DNA of 37,476 bases from Burkholderiaceae bacterium (GTDB taxonomy: Bacteria; Pseudomonadota; Gammaproteobacteria; Burkholderiales; Burkholderiaceae), in assembly GCA_947452535.1 (NCBI GenBank), contig CANGCM010000012.1:1-37476 (forward strand), in the 5' to 3' direction. Numbering within the stretch: position 1 is the stretch's first letter; each line of letters begins with the position of its first letter. Shown one piece after another: positions 15,439 to 24,362 of the stretch. The translations under genes were made by a program, and so were the position numbers. Under the pieces are notes generated by a model that searched no databases, was not told where the DNA came from, and saw only the letters and a program-made list of their open reading frames with translations.

Positions 15439-15723
15439 TTACTGCTGAGTTGCCGTTAGCTGTTGGTCCGTCTTGGATTGCTTCAGGAATTTTTTCTTGG
15501 CCTTCTTCTCTGCTTTTTTATCCTTCTTCGATTTTTTCTTAGCCTTTTTCTCAGCAGCTTTTTCAGCTTGAGCTGGAGTCGCAGGTACTGCAGGAACTGC
15601 AGCCGGAGCAAGTGCTGGTGCACCAGTTGGGGCTGGATCAGCAGCCATCACTACAGCAGATGACAAGCCAATAGAAGCAGAAATAAGGGTGGCTACAGTG
15701 AGTTTTACAAAGCGATTAAGCAT
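15439..15723 (-). CDS. Small secreted Ala/Pro/Lys-rich protein
   Basis: A protein of about 94 residues with a signal peptide (MLNRFVKLTVATLISA ... VMA|ADPAP), an Ala/Pro-rich linker, and a strongly basic segment of alternating Lys and Ala (EKKAKKKSKKDKKAEKKAKK). Such tails bind nucleic acids or acidic polymers, or are simple low-complexity sequence. In-frame ATG codons at 15735, 15750 and 15753 would lengthen the leader; the one at 15723 gives the cleanest signal peptide. Family not recognised. Terminators on both sides make it a single-gene transcript. Confidence 0.6.
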   Translation of the reverse strand: MLNRFVKLTVATLISASIGLSSAVVMAADPAPTGAPALAPAAVPAVPATPAQAEKAAEKKAKKKSKKDKKAEKKAKKKFLKQSKTDQQLTATQQ

Positions 15724-15786
15724 TTGGGAATCCATGGATGGTGAGTGCATCATTTGATAATACTCATTATTGGGTGTAGAGATAGC

Positions 15787-15812
15787 AAAAAGCCGTCCAA
15801 GGACGGCTTTTT
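15787..15812. terminator. Bidirectional rho-independent terminator
   Basis: AAAAAGCCGTCC-AA-GGACGGCTTTTT: a perfect 12-bp inverted repeat with T-runs in both directions. It closes the minus-strand catabolic cluster (last gene stops at 15835). Confidence 0.9.
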
Positions 15813-15834
15813 ACAGAACCTCGATTACCAAAAC

Positions 15835-16983
15835 TTAAGCTGGTTGAGCCTCAGTCTCCGTAATTTTCTCAAGCGCCGCCTCAAGATGGCTAACAGTACG
15901 ATCAATATTAGCCAACTTCTCCAAACCGAAAAGACCAATACGGAAAGTGCGGAAGTCTGGACGCTCATCACACTGCAAAGGTACGCCAGCAGCAGTTTGC
16001 AAACCAAGGGCAATAAACTTCTTACCCGAATGAATGTCAGGATCCTTAGTAAAGCTTACTACCACACCAGGAGCCTGAAAGCCTTTTGCTGCAACTGAGT
16101 GGAAGCCCTTGGATACCAATAAGGCACGAACCTTGTCGCCCAATTCTTGTTGCTTTTCTTTCAGTGCTGCGAAACCTAAAGTCTGAGTTTCCTGCATTAC
16201 ATTGCGCACGATTTTCAGAGCATCTGTCGGCATCGTCGTGTGATAAACGTGACCACCTTTTTCGTAGGTTTCCATAATTTGGAGCCACTTTTTCAGATCT
16301 AAGGAGAAACTGCTGCTTTGAGTAGTTTCAATACGCTCACGTGCCCTATCACTCATGGCGACCATTGCACAGCAAGGTGAGCTACTCCAGCCCTTTTGTG
16401 GTGCTGTAATCAGCACATCCACATTACAAGCCTTCATATCCACCCACATTGCGCCAGATGCAATGCAATCGAGCACAAACAAACCGTTGACTGAGCGAAC
16501 TGCCTCACCAACTGCCTTCAAATAGCCATCCGGCAAAATGATACCCGCAGATGTTTCCACGTGTGGAGCAAAAACGACTGCTGGCTTTTCTTTCTTGATG
16601 AGCGCAACCACCTCTTCGATCGGCGCAGGTGCAAATGCACCTTGTGCAGAATCCTCTAACTGCTTTCCTTTGAGGATGGTGATGTCTTTGGTGATGCTTG
16701 CTAAATCAAAAATTTGAGTCCAGCGATAACTAAACCAACCATTACGTAACACGAGACACTTTTCATGGTTGGCAAATTGACGGGCAACAGACTCCATGCC
16801 ATAAGTACCGCTACCTGGCACGATCACTGCAGAGCTAGCGTTGTAAGCATCCTTAAGGACGCTGGAGATATCCACTATGACTTTTTTGAACTCTTCAGAC
16901 ATGTGGTTGAGCGAGCGATCGGTATAAACAACCGAGAACTCTAATAGCCCATCAGGGTCAACATTCGGGAGTAATCCTGGCAT
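15835..16983 (-). CDS. Class V aminotransferase (alanine-glyoxylate/serine-pyruvate type)
   Basis: PLP-dependent transaminase of the class V family that includes alanine-glyoxylate, serine-pyruvate and 2-aminoethylphosphonate transaminases. The 382-residue protein shows VIVPGSGTYGMES (53-65), NGWFSYRW, PHVETSAGIILPDGYL, the PLP-contacting LDCIASGAMW with D172, and the Schiff-base lysine K197 in ITAPQKGW. The C-terminal FRIGLFGLEKLANIDRTV is also typical. It is the last gene of a minus-strand cluster with a Bug receptor (54 bp upstream), an FAH protein and TcuAB-like proteins. Its role there is unclear. Confidence 0.83.
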   Translation of the reverse strand: MPGLLPNVDPDGLLEFSVVYTDRSLNHMSEEFKKVIVDISSVLKDAYNASSAVIVPGSGTYGMESVARQFANHEKCLVLRNGWFSYRWTQIFDLASITKDITILKGKQLEDSAQGAFAPAPIEEVVALIKKEKPAVVFAPHVETSAGIILPDGYLKAVGEAVRSVNGLFVLDCIASGAMWVDMKACNVDVLITAPQKGWSSSPCCAMVAMSDRARERIETTQSSSFSLDLKKWLQIMETYEKGGHVYHTTMPTDALKIVRNVMQETQTLGFAALKEKQQELGDKVRALLVSKGFHSVAAKGFQAPGVVVSFTKDPDIHSGKKFIALGLQTAAGVPLQCDERPDFRTFRIGLFGLEKLANIDRTVSHLEAALEKITETEAQPA

Positions 16984-17037
16984 AGTAGTTTCCTAGTAGT
17001 TCAATTTGTTGAACTCAGATGATACTGATATACGAAT

Positions 17038-18006
17038 TTATTGCACTGCAATACGGTTTTCTTTGATCAATTTCGTCCATTTAGCCTGATCTACCCGCAA
17101 AAAGGCCGCAAAATCATCTGCACTTCCACTGGCAGGATCGATACCCCGCTCCATCATGGACTTGCGAATCCTACTTTGAGACATTGCCGCCATTACAGAT
17201 TGATTCAATTTTTGTACGATCGGCTTAGGTGTACCGGCTGGAGCAAAAAGCCCAAACCAGCCTACGGCGCTATAGCCAGGTAAACCGGATTCAGTAACAG
17301 TGGGAATGCCTGGCAGAGACTCGGATCGCTTTGCACCTGTTTCTGCCAAGGCCAGCAATTTTCCAGACTCCACTTGAGGCATGACGGTTTGAGCGGGAGC
17401 AAAAATAAGGTCAATATGGCCAGCCAATAAATCTGTTAGCGCCTGACCGGTTCCCTTGTAAGGAATATGCATCATGTCGATTCCAGCCATAGAGGCGAAT
17501 AACTCTGCAGACAAATGAGAAGCAGAGCCCGGACCTGAAGAGCCATAGCGTAGCTTTCCTGGATTGGTCTTGGCATACCCAATGAGGTTTCGGATCGAGG
17601 AAATATTTAAGGCGGGATTCACCGTCACTACGTAAGGCGATGCAGAGACCAACGCAACGGGTACAAACTGAGCAATATTTTTATCGGTAACTGCCGCAGT
17701 AGAACCCATTAACAACACGTAGCCATCAGGCGCAGATTGAGCAACTGCTTCAGCACCAATCGAACCGCTAGCACCAGGGCGATTCTCAACCACTAGTGAT
17801 TGCTTCCACGCCTCAGTTAAGGGTGGTGTCAGCAAGCGAATCAGAGTATCTGCACCACCGCCCGGCGGGAAGGGAACAATCACTTTGACCGTTTTAGAAG
17901 GAAATGCGTCTGCAGTTTGTGCAACTGCTACGTTGGCTGATAACAAACCAAAGAGCAAAACACATTGAAACGTAACCAACCTTACAAAAGCCACTTTAAG
18001 CCTCAT
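17038..18006 (-). CDS. Bug (TctC-type) solute receptor of the Tcu-like cluster
   Basis: Periplasmic receptor for a carboxylate. The start chosen is the ATG at 18006, giving a signal peptide (MRLKVAFVRLVTFQCVLLFG ... AVAQ) and an 11-nt overlap with the FAH gene upstream, a sign of coupled translation. An ATG at 18060 would put 18 extra residues before it. Bug signatures: VKVIVPFPPGGGADTLIR, VENRPGASGSIGAEAVAQS, RYGSSGPGSASHLSAEL and MHIPYKGTGQALTDLLAGHI. Position within the cluster suggests it captures the substrate oxidised by the TcuAB-like enzymes. Confidence 0.88.
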   Translation of the reverse strand: MRLKVAFVRLVTFQCVLLFGLLSANVAVAQTADAFPSKTVKVIVPFPPGGGADTLIRLLTPPLTEAWKQSLVVENRPGASGSIGAEAVAQSAPDGYVLLMGSTAAVTDKNIAQFVPVALVSASPYVVTVNPALNISSIRNLIGYAKTNPGKLRYGSSGPGSASHLSAELFASMAGIDMMHIPYKGTGQALTDLLAGHIDLIFAPAQTVMPQVESGKLLALAETGAKRSESLPGIPTVTESGLPGYSAVGWFGLFAPAGTPKPIVQKLNQSVMAAMSQSRIRKSMMERGIDPASGSADDFAAFLRVDQAKWTKLIKENRIAVQ

Positions 18007-18934
18007 CAATAATAGTGGTGCTGAGAGTAGAAATTCCATCGATCGAGCACTCCACGACATCGCCAGGTTTTAAATACAAGTCCTCAGCATTCTCCTTTCC
18101 AACTGCGACCCCGCCAGGAGCGCCAGTAGAAAACATATCACCTGGTTCAATAGGAATGAATCTTGAAAAATGCTCAAGAATGTCTGAGATCTTCCAAATT
18201 TGGTCAGAAGTATTTACCCGCATCCTCTCCTCACCATTGACTGAGCAAGTCATCCACAAGTCGTACACATTGGGAATTTCATCGATCGTCACAATCTCGG
18301 GGCCTAAGGGGCCAAAGCCTGGAGCATTTTTTGCTGTCCAAAAACGTGAGCCAGAGGCCACTTCCCGTAACTGCAGGTCACGACAAGTTAGATCATTAAG
18401 GATCGTGACGCCTGCCACATAACTCAATGCCTCATCTTTCTTGGCTCCCAAGGCCCTCTTGCCAATCACGAATACCAGCTCAGGCTCATAGTCAAGCCTA
18501 GTAATTCCTTTTGGGCGAACCACTTCAGTCAAGTGACCAGCTAAACACGAATTTAACTTAATAAAGCCCGTTGGCTCTTGAGGAATCTCCTTGATTAAAT
18601 TAGTGCGCTTTAATTCCTCTAAGTGGGTACGGTAATTTTTACCAACACACAAAAACTTATCTGCGTCTGGGATCGGCGGTAAGTAAGTGATTTTATCGGC
18701 AGAAAGCAAGATCTCTTTTGCATCTTCCTGGGCAGTGCTCACCCAAGATTTGGCCTGATTCATTGCTACATCGCCTGCACGTAAAAATTCTTTCATGCTA
18801 GATGGAAAGTTCGCAACTTTTTTGAGTTTGGCGCAATCCGCAAAAGGCAAAATACGATCTCCTGCCTGGTGGGGCAATCGTGCACCAATTTCTGGATGCT
18901 GTGCGCCTTTGCGCATAAAGGTAATTAGTCTCAT
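17996..18934 (-). CDS. Fumarylacetoacetate hydrolase (FAH) family protein
   Basis: Metal-dependent hydrolase, hydratase or decarboxylase of the FAH superfamily, acting on oxo-acids. The 312-residue protein has the FAH core: FLCVGKNYRTHLEEL, TGFIKLNSCLAGH, metal-ligand region DYEPELVFVIGKRA, NDLTCRDLQLRE and WTAKNAPGFGPLGPEIV, then the C-terminal PGDMFSTGAPGGVAVG and KPGDVVECSIDGISTL. It is 17 bp downstream of the TcuB-like gene and overlaps the Bug gene by 11 nt. Activity could be acylpyruvate hydrolysis or oxaloacetate-type decarboxylation; not decidable by eye. Confidence 0.87.
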   Translation of the reverse strand: MRLITFMRKGAQHPEIGARLPHQAGDRILPFADCAKLKKVANFPSSMKEFLRAGDVAMNQAKSWVSTAQEDAKEILLSADKITYLPPIPDADKFLCVGKNYRTHLEELKRTNLIKEIPQEPTGFIKLNSCLAGHLTEVVRPKGITRLDYEPELVFVIGKRALGAKKDEALSYVAGVTILNDLTCRDLQLREVASGSRFWTAKNAPGFGPLGPEIVTIDEIPNVYDLWMTCSVNGEERMRVNTSDQIWKISDILEHFSRFIPIEPGDMFSTGAPGGVAVGKENAEDLYLKPGDVVECSIDGISTLSTTIIDEA

Positions 18935-18951
18935 TTTTTCTCTCAGTCTAT

Positions 18952-20097
18952 TTAATCGGAACCAAACAACATATTATTTTTTTGACGCTTCTCAATCGAA
19001 TTCTTGAGTAATGCAACTAGGCGATAAAACCCATGTCCAAATTTTCCATAAGGCATGGTTAAGAAGAATCCCATCACGACTCCAAGATGAATGGATAGCA
19101 GGATAGGCATACTCGAAGTCTCTCTATAGACAAGCAGAATGAGGCCGGACAAGCTAATTAAAAATAGCAAGATGATAAATGCCCGGTCCATCGGTCTCTG
19201 GCTTTTCTCACCATGCTCATCATTGCGCCTCAGATTCAAATAGAGTAATCCGGCAGGCCCAATCAAAAGACCAATACCACCCAGCGTTCCTAAAACTACC
19301 GGCAAACTACTGAGTGCATAGGGGGCCTCTAAACCTAGCAGATAGTGATACAGCGTTGCTACGCTCGTTGCCGCTAAGCAGAGTAAAAAACCATAGAAGG
19401 TCAAATGATGGAAACGCCTTCTCCAGAGAGAAAAATAGTCATCCTCATTATTACAACCTTCGCCATGCCCACCACCCAAATATTTAAGCGTAAGCGCATC
19501 ATGCACGGCCTCAGTGCCAGCCGCAGAAGAAATGGTGCCAGGAACAATGCTTGACCAGAAACGCGCCAACCCAATTCCGATGGCAACAATGGCAAAGAGG
19601 AATACAGCACCAAATACGATTGCTAAGGTATTGTGAGAATAGACCTCGTAAAAGTTCCCCGTTGCAGAGCTTGTGAATAGCGTGCCATTCAGTAATTGGG
19701 TGAACAATAGAAAGCCAATCAAGCTAAGTGAACTTGCTAAGGCAACAAAAACACCATTACTTTGATATGCCGCACCCATGAATTTTGGCCATGCGTATGC
19801 TACGTAGGTCTCACCTCTCACTTGCGCCATCACCCTTGGAATATTGACGTCAAACTCGTGTGGTGCAGAGTATTGACAGGCATGCAAACAAGCGCCGCAG
19901 TTATGGCACAAGCTAGCGAGGTAGCGCATATCTACAGGATTGAAATCAATGCGGCGGGTCATTGCTGGAAAAACAGCGCAAAATCCCTCGCAGTATCGAC
20001 AGGCATTACAAATTTGCAGCATCCGAGCTGCCTCAATTTCTGGGACGGGCGATGCCAATGTAGCAGCCTCCTGAATTAATTCCTTAAGCTGCTGCAT
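18952..20097 (-). CDS. tcuB: TcuB-like 4Fe-4S membrane electron-transfer protein
   Basis: TcuB passes electrons from the TcuA flavoprotein to the respiratory chain during tricarballylate oxidation. The product of about 381 residues opens with two ferredoxin-like clusters, [11 protein letters not shown] and [11 protein letters not shown] (about residues 30-75), then [17 protein letters not shown], followed by about six membrane helices with histidines suited to haem or quinone contact. The ATG at 20097 overlaps the tcuA-like stop by 14 nt; a GTG start at 20115 is possible. The order tcuA-tcuB matches known tcuABC operons, but no MFS transporter tcuC follows. Confidence 0.88.
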   Translation of the reverse strand: MQQLKELIQEAATLASPVPEIEAARMLQICNACRYCEGFCAVFPAMTRRIDFNPVDMRYLASLCHNCGACLHACQYSAPHEFDVNIPRVMAQVRGETYVAYAWPKFMGAAYQSNGVFVALASSLSLIGFLLFTQLLNGTLFTSSATGNFYEVYSHNTLAIVFGAVFLFAIVAIGIGLARFWSSIVPGTISSAAGTEAVHDALTLKYLGGGHGEGCNNEDDYFSLWRRRFHHLTFYGFLLCLAATSVATLYHYLLGLEAPYALSSLPVVLGTLGGIGLLIGPAGLLYLNLRRNDEHGEKSQRPMDRAFIILLFLISLSGLILLVYRETSSMPILLSIHLGVVMGFFLTMPYGKFGHGFYRLVALLKNSIEKRQKNNMLFGSD

Positions 20098-21493
20098 ATT
20101 TTTCACTCTCTTCACTAATTACAGATTTTGCGGCTTCAGCACCAGCTAACATTCCAAACACAGTACCGATCGCCATTCCTACGCCTGCGGCGTAGCCTTT
20201 TCCTAAGACATTGCCAGCCATCATCTCGCCAGCAACAAAGAGATTGTGACTCGCCTCTCCATTAAATCTGACCGCCGCTGTTTCATCGGTTTTTAATCCC
20301 AGGTAAGTAAAGGTAATACCGGGCTTTAAGGTGTATCCATAAAAAGGACCCTGATCAATTGGTAAGGCCCAATGTGTTTTTGCTGGCTCTAAGCCCTCAG
20401 TATGACAATCATCCATCACAGTGTGATCAAAAGTACCGACCCTACAGGCTTTGTTGTACTTGGCTACTGTATCGAGCAAAGCATTACGGTCTAAACCTAA
20501 TTTATCGGCCAACTCCTCAAGCGTGTCTGCTTTTTCACCAGGAAATACTGGTGGCATAAATCGACCCAATACTTTCGAGTCAATAATGCAATAACCAATT
20601 TGACTAGGTTGATGAGCGACCAATCTCCCCCAAAATGCATAGCGTTTTGGCCAAAAATCTTCACCTTCATCTGAAAACCGTTGCGCGTGTTTATTGACAA
20701 CGATGCCAAAAGAAACGCAATCCACTCGAGTGCAAATACCGCCATCATATAAAGGGGCTCGAGCATCAACAGCCACCATATGGGCTTGAGTAGCATCGCT
20801 GACAGAGTCAGCACCCATATCCAATAATTGCCTTAAAAGAACGCCATTATTAAAGCGCGTTCCTCGAATCAAGAAATTTTTGGCTGGGTGTTCGCCATAC
20901 TCATTTACTCCCCAAGCTTCATCCAACCACTCTCGATTGGACTCAAATCCACCGGAAGCTAGCACGCAAGCTTTGGCCTCAATACGTTCTCCGTTCACAT
21001 AGGCAGCAAGAAATTGACCATCTTGAATATCTAAAGAATCTACTGGGGAGTTGTAGCGAATCTCAATACCCAGTTGCTCAGCGCTACGGAAGTAAGCGTT
21101 AATCAAGGCCTTGCCACCACCCATAAAAAATGCATTCGTGCGGGACAGGTTGAGAGTGCCGGAGAGGGAGGGCTGAAAACGCACGCCGTGTTTATACATC
21201 CAGCCGCGACAATTTTCAGTAGCGCGGATAACCAAACGGGCCAACTTCTCGTCCGTTAAACCGCCAGTAACTTTGAGCATGTCCTGCCAATACTCTTCCT
21301 CGGAATAGGCTTCGAGCAATACATCCTGAGGGGCATCATGCATTGAACGTATATTACGAGTGTGAATGGAATTACCGCCACGCCACTCTTTGGGGGCTGC
21401 TTCAAGCAGTAGGACGCTTGCACCAGCCTCTCTAGCAACTAAGGCAGCACAGAGTGCGGCATTTCCACCGCCAACAACCAGAATATCGAACAT
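20084..21493 (-). CDS. tcuA: TcuA-like FAD-dependent tricarballylate dehydrogenase
   Basis: Flavoprotein of the fumarate reductase/succinate dehydrogenase-like family; TcuA oxidises tricarballylate to cis-aconitate. Seen: FAD-binding [20 protein letters not shown] at the N-terminus, [51 protein letters not shown] and a C-terminal [20 protein letters not shown] that closes the FAD site. About 469 residues. Starts at 21499 and 21493 are both possible; the second is better spaced from a GAG element. It is the first gene of the cluster, preceded by an 81-bp gap to the EamA gene. No tcuR regulator is visible. The exact substrate is inferred from family and context. Confidence 0.85.
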   Translation of the reverse strand: MFDILVVGGGNAALCAALVAREAGASVLLLEAAPKEWRGGNSIHTRNIRSMHDAPQDVLLEAYSEEEYWQDMLKVTGGLTDEKLARLVIRATENCRGWMYKHGVRFQPSLSGTLNLSRTNAFFMGGGKALINAYFRSAEQLGIEIRYNSPVDSLDIQDGQFLAAYVNGERIEAKACVLASGGFESNREWLDEAWGVNEYGEHPAKNFLIRGTRFNNGVLLRQLLDMGADSVSDATQAHMVAVDARAPLYDGGICTRVDCVSFGIVVNKHAQRFSDEGEDFWPKRYAFWGRLVAHQPSQIGYCIIDSKVLGRFMPPVFPGEKADTLEELADKLGLDRNALLDTVAKYNKACRVGTFDHTVMDDCHTEGLEPAKTHWALPIDQGPFYGYTLKPGITFTYLGLKTDETAAVRFNGEASHNLFVAGEMMAGNVLGKGYAAGVGMAIGTVFGMLAGAEAAKSVISEESEKYAAA

Positions 21494-21580
21494 AAGCATG
21501 ACTCAATGAATTAAAAAAGGGTTAAATGTACTGTTTTTTTGGGACTTTTACCTAGACCGAAGTCAAGGATGTGTATTTTA

Positions 21581-22486
21581 TTAGCGACCTTGCCTTGCGG
21601 ATGAAATGATAATTCCTCCCGCAATCAGAAGGAATGCAAGCCCATGAAATAGGCTCGGAGGGTCACCCAGCATGGCGGCCGACAAAAGAGCGGTAAATAA
21701 AGGGATTAAATTAGCAAAAAATGCCGCTACAGTTGGACCTGCCCCGCTTACCCCAAGACCCCAGCATCGGTATGCGACCAAGGAGGGTCCAAGCGCAATA
21801 AACAAAATTAAAGCACCGGTCCAGAGATTGAGGTCAATGAATGCATGGCCAGAAGCAATTTCAAGGCCTTCAAAAAGCATCGTCCACAGTAGACCGATCA
21901 TGACTTGAGCCATTAAAAATTCTGCCCAAGGCCACTGCCGCTCTGTACTCTCACCTGGGCGACCAATCATCCAACTATAGAAGGCCCAAAAAATCGTAGC
22001 CAGCATGATCAATAAATCACCGATCACTACCTGCATACTGAGGATGTCAGTAGGCTCACCGCGTGTCAGAACCACCGTGACCCCCAGCAAGGAAACGAGA
22101 GCTCCCACGAGCTGAAGGAGTGTGGGCTTTACCTTATAAAAAACTGCGCCAATTAGCAGCATCCACATGGGCATACTGGCGCCGATCAAAGTCACATTAA
22201 TTGCCGTGGAGGTCTGCAAGGCAAGATAAAGCAAGGCGTTATAACTTCCCACCCCCAACAATCCCAAAACTAACAAACGGCCCTTGTTTTTCCATAAGCC
22301 ACTGCTTGGTCTAAACACCCGCCATCCAAAGGGAAGCAGCATGCAAGCTGCTAGACCCCATCGGACCGCACTTAAGGTGATGGGAGAAATACTGCCAACC
22401 AGCGCGCGACCAACAATCGCATTACCAGCCCATAAGAGGGTTGCTAGCGATAAATAAAAAACCGTTGAGAGGGCTAAATGGGGCAT
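21581..22486 (-). CDS. EamA-family transporter
   Basis: A second DMT-superfamily inner-membrane transporter, 301 residues with about ten helices. Signatures: LLWAGNAIVGRALVGSISP then LSAVRWGLAACMLLP in repeat one, ALQTSTAINVTLIGASMPMW, and in repeat two SGAGPTVAAFFANLIPLFTA with the LGDPPSLFHGLAFLLIAGGI ending. It differs clearly from the copy at 14423. It lies just upstream of the TcuA-like gene on the same strand with an 87-bp gap, so it could be the first gene of that cluster and export a related metabolite; that link is an inference. Confidence 0.87.
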   Translation of the reverse strand: MPHLALSTVFYLSLATLLWAGNAIVGRALVGSISPITLSAVRWGLAACMLLPFGWRVFRPSSGLWKNKGRLLVLGLLGVGSYNALLYLALQTSTAINVTLIGASMPMWMLLIGAVFYKVKPTLLQLVGALVSLLGVTVVLTRGEPTDILSMQVVIGDLLIMLATIFWAFYSWMIGRPGESTERQWPWAEFLMAQVMIGLLWTMLFEGLEIASGHAFIDLNLWTGALILFIALGPSLVAYRCWGLGVSGAGPTVAAFFANLIPLFTALLSAAMLGDPPSLFHGLAFLLIAGGIIISSARQGR

Positions 22487-22632
22487 TCAGGATATTTGGG
22501 GTGATAAGTGAGGGTTTTGACCCCCAAGAAGGTATTTCCATGCCTATTGTAGAAACAAATGCTCGGTATTGCTAAGATAGGGATTAAATCAGTAATAGTT
22601 ACTTAGCATTGGCATGACATAAAGGGGTTTTA

Positions 22633-23778
22633 GTGACAATCATCACCAATATTGAAGATTTACGAGTTTTGCACCAAAAACGCACCCCCAAGATGTTCTA
22701 TGACTATGCTGACTCTGGGTCATGGACCGAATCCACTTACCGAGCCAATGAGTCTGATTTTCAGAAAATCAAATTCCGCCAGCGCGTTGCAGTCAACATG
22801 ATCGATCGCAGTACTAAGACAACCATGGTGGGTCAAGAAGTTGCCATGCCGGTTGCGCTAGCGCCTACTGGATTAACAGGCATGCAATGTGCCGATGGTG
22901 AAATCTTAGCCGCTCGTGCCGCTGAAAAATTCGGTGTGCCTTTTTGCTTATCCACCATGAGCATTTGCTCCATTGAGGATGTGGCCGAGCGCACTACTAA
23001 ACCCTTTTGGTTTCAGCTTTATGTGATGAAAGACCGCGGCTTTATTGAGCGGCTCATTGAGCGCGCTAAAGCGGCAAAGTGCTCTGCCTTAGTGCTGACT
23101 TTAGATTTACAGATTTTGGGGCAGCGTCATAAGGATTTAAAAAATGGCTTGTCTGCACCCCCGAAACTCACCATCGCCAACATCATGAACATGATGACTA
23201 AGCCTCGCTGGTGCATGGGTATGGCAATGACTCCCCGAAGAACCTTCCGAAATATTGTTGGTCATGCTACTGGTGTGGGCAATATGTCCTCCCTCTCTTC
23301 TTGGACTGCTGAGCAATTTGATCCGGGCTTAAGTTGGGATGATGTGGAGTGGATTAAAAAACTCTGGGGTGGAAAGCTCATCATTAAAGGCATTCTGGAT
23401 GAAGAAGATGCGCGTTTGGCCGCTAACTCTGGTGCTGATGCCTTGATTGTTTCTAATCATGGTGGCCGCCAACTGGATGGCGCGATTTCTAGTATCAAGG
23501 CACTACCCGGTATCGTAAATGCGGTAGGCAAGGATATTGAAGTATGGATGGACGGCGGTATACGGTCGGGGCAGGATGTGCTTAAAGCCTGGGCGCTGGG
23601 TGCCCGTGGGACCTTAATAGGCCGCCCTTTCCTCTATGGCTTAGGTGCCATGGGTGAAGCAGGGGTTACTAAATGTCTTGATATTATTCATAACGAACTG
23701 GATATCACTATGGCCTTTACAGGACACCGCGATATTCAAAATGTGACCAAAGATATTTTGTACCCAGGAACTTTTTAA
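22633..23778 (+). CDS. lldD: FMN-dependent alpha-hydroxy-acid oxidase (LldD-like)
   Basis: Oxidises L-lactate or a related 2-hydroxyacid, with FMN as cofactor, feeding the respiratory chain. The 381-residue protein has MFYDYADSGSWTE (21-33), PVALAPTGLTGMQ, FWFQLYV with Tyr130, VLTLDLQILGQRHKDLKNG and the catalytic SNHGGRQLDG with His276 and Arg279, then WMDGGIRSGQDVLKAWALGA. The start is GTG, preceded by AAAGGGG. The fit to LldD is good, but glycolate or mandelate oxidase activity cannot be excluded. Three very small genes follow closely on the same strand. Confidence 0.87.
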   Translation: MTIITNIEDLRVLHQKRTPKMFYDYADSGSWTESTYRANESDFQKIKFRQRVAVNMIDRSTKTTMVGQEVAMPVALAPTGLTGMQCADGEILAARAAEKFGVPFCLSTMSICSIEDVAERTTKPFWFQLYVMKDRGFIERLIERAKAAKCSALVLTLDLQILGQRHKDLKNGLSAPPKLTIANIMNMMTKPRWCMGMAMTPRRTFRNIVGHATGVGNMSSLSSWTAEQFDPGLSWDDVEWIKKLWGGKLIIKGILDEEDARLAANSGADALIVSNHGGRQLDGAISSIKALPGIVNAVGKDIEVWMDGGIRSGQDVLKAWALGARGTLIGRPFLYGLGAMGEAGVTKCLDIIHNELDITMAFTGHRDIQNVTKDILYPGTF

Positions 23779-23779
23779 T

Positions 23780-23920
23780 ATTTTAAATTTAGCCAACTAT
23801 CCCGAGCTGATATTTACCATTACCGCTGTAGCCCTTGCAGGCTTAGGTTGTCTGATGAAGTTCAAGCAGAACATCGCCCCACAAAAAAGCACTCTCTACT
23901 CTATTGGTGATAAAAAATGA
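23780..23920 (+). CDS. Hidden small membrane protein, apparent non-AUG start
   Basis: An open frame of 46 codons begins 1 bp after the lldD stop. The frame is open from 23747 and has no ATG, GTG or TTG until an internal ATG close to its end; the best start is ATT at 23780, with AGGA 10 nt upstream (CTG at 23807 is the alternative). The product would read MLNLANYPELIFTITAVALA and continue GLGCLMKFKQ, a single hydrophobic helix with a basic end and a polar tail. Its TGA overlaps the next gene's ATG as ATGA, which supports translation. Rare ATT starts are known, e.g. infC and pcnB. Confidence 0.45.
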   Translation: MLNLANYPELIFTITAVALAGLGCLMKFKQNIAPQKSTLYSIGDKK

Positions 23921-24108
23921 AACGAGTTGTAGATGTGTTTAAAGATAGAGGCCGTGAATTAGTGTGGACTTATGTCATTCATCTGGGAAATATTGAATTT
24001 CATCCAGCTCAAGTTGACTTTGAACAAGAAGCCTTAAGGCTTTCTCAATTAGATAAGCGTGGCGCCCCCAGTGAGCTAAGCGCGAAAGCACGTATTACCG
24101 TTAAATAA
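23917..24108 (+). CDS. Small hypothetical protein
   Basis: A 63-residue soluble protein without signal peptide: MKRVVDVFKDRGRELVWTYV, then an acidic helix (FHPAQVDFEQEALRLSQLDK) and a short tail. Family not recognised. The ATG overlaps the stop of the preceding small frame (ATGA), and the stop lies 23 bp before the next small gene. With its neighbours it forms a run of three tiny genes behind lldD and is probably co-transcribed with it. Confidence 0.55.
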   Translation: MKRVVDVFKDRGRELVWTYVIHLGNIEFHPAQVDFEQEALRLSQLDKRGAPSELSAKARITVK

Positions 24109-24131
24109 TATTTAAATTAGAATCTACACCT

Positions 24132-24308
24132 ATGAAAGCACTCAGCAAAAAAGCCAAAATGGCAATCGGATGGACCATCCTAATGACAGTCGTCGGGACT
24201 GCAATGTTGCACCAATGGGAGTTCTTTGCCATGGGTTGCGCATCGATTGCAATGCTATTGGTTGCGAACCACTATGATCTTTTAAAAGATCCTGATGACA
24301 AAAAATAA
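24132..24308 (+). CDS. Small two-helix membrane protein (58 residues)
   Basis: A 58-residue protein: basic start MKALSKKAKM, hydrophobic helix AIGWTILMTVVGTAML, a short HQWEFF loop, a second helix GCASIAMLLVA, and an acidic/basic tail ending DPDDKK. Family not recognised. It is the last of three small genes downstream of lldD. Its stop runs straight into the left arm of the hairpin at 24309-24333, so the transcript probably ends here. Confidence 0.6.
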   Translation: MKALSKKAKMAIGWTILMTVVGTAMLHQWEFFAMGCASIAMLLVANHYDLLKDPDDKK

Positions 24309-24333
24309 GGCCCCTTTCTTGCGAAAGAGGCCC
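24309..24333 (-). terminator. Terminator of the Old Yellow Enzyme gene
   Basis: GGCC-C-CTTTC-TTGC-GAAAG-A-GGCC: a 9-bp stem with one mismatch. On the minus strand it is followed by TTATTTTTT, fitting termination of the gene ending at 24363. It may also stop plus-strand transcripts, though no T-run follows there. Confidence 0.75.
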
Positions 24334-24362
24334 TAGTAACACCACGCTACTCTAATTCTTCT

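Noticed and set aside
15463..15663. A plus-strand frame rich in Leu, Phe and Ser opposite the Lys-rich secreted protein
   Set aside because: It is the complement of the Lys/Ala-rich repeats and has no start signal.
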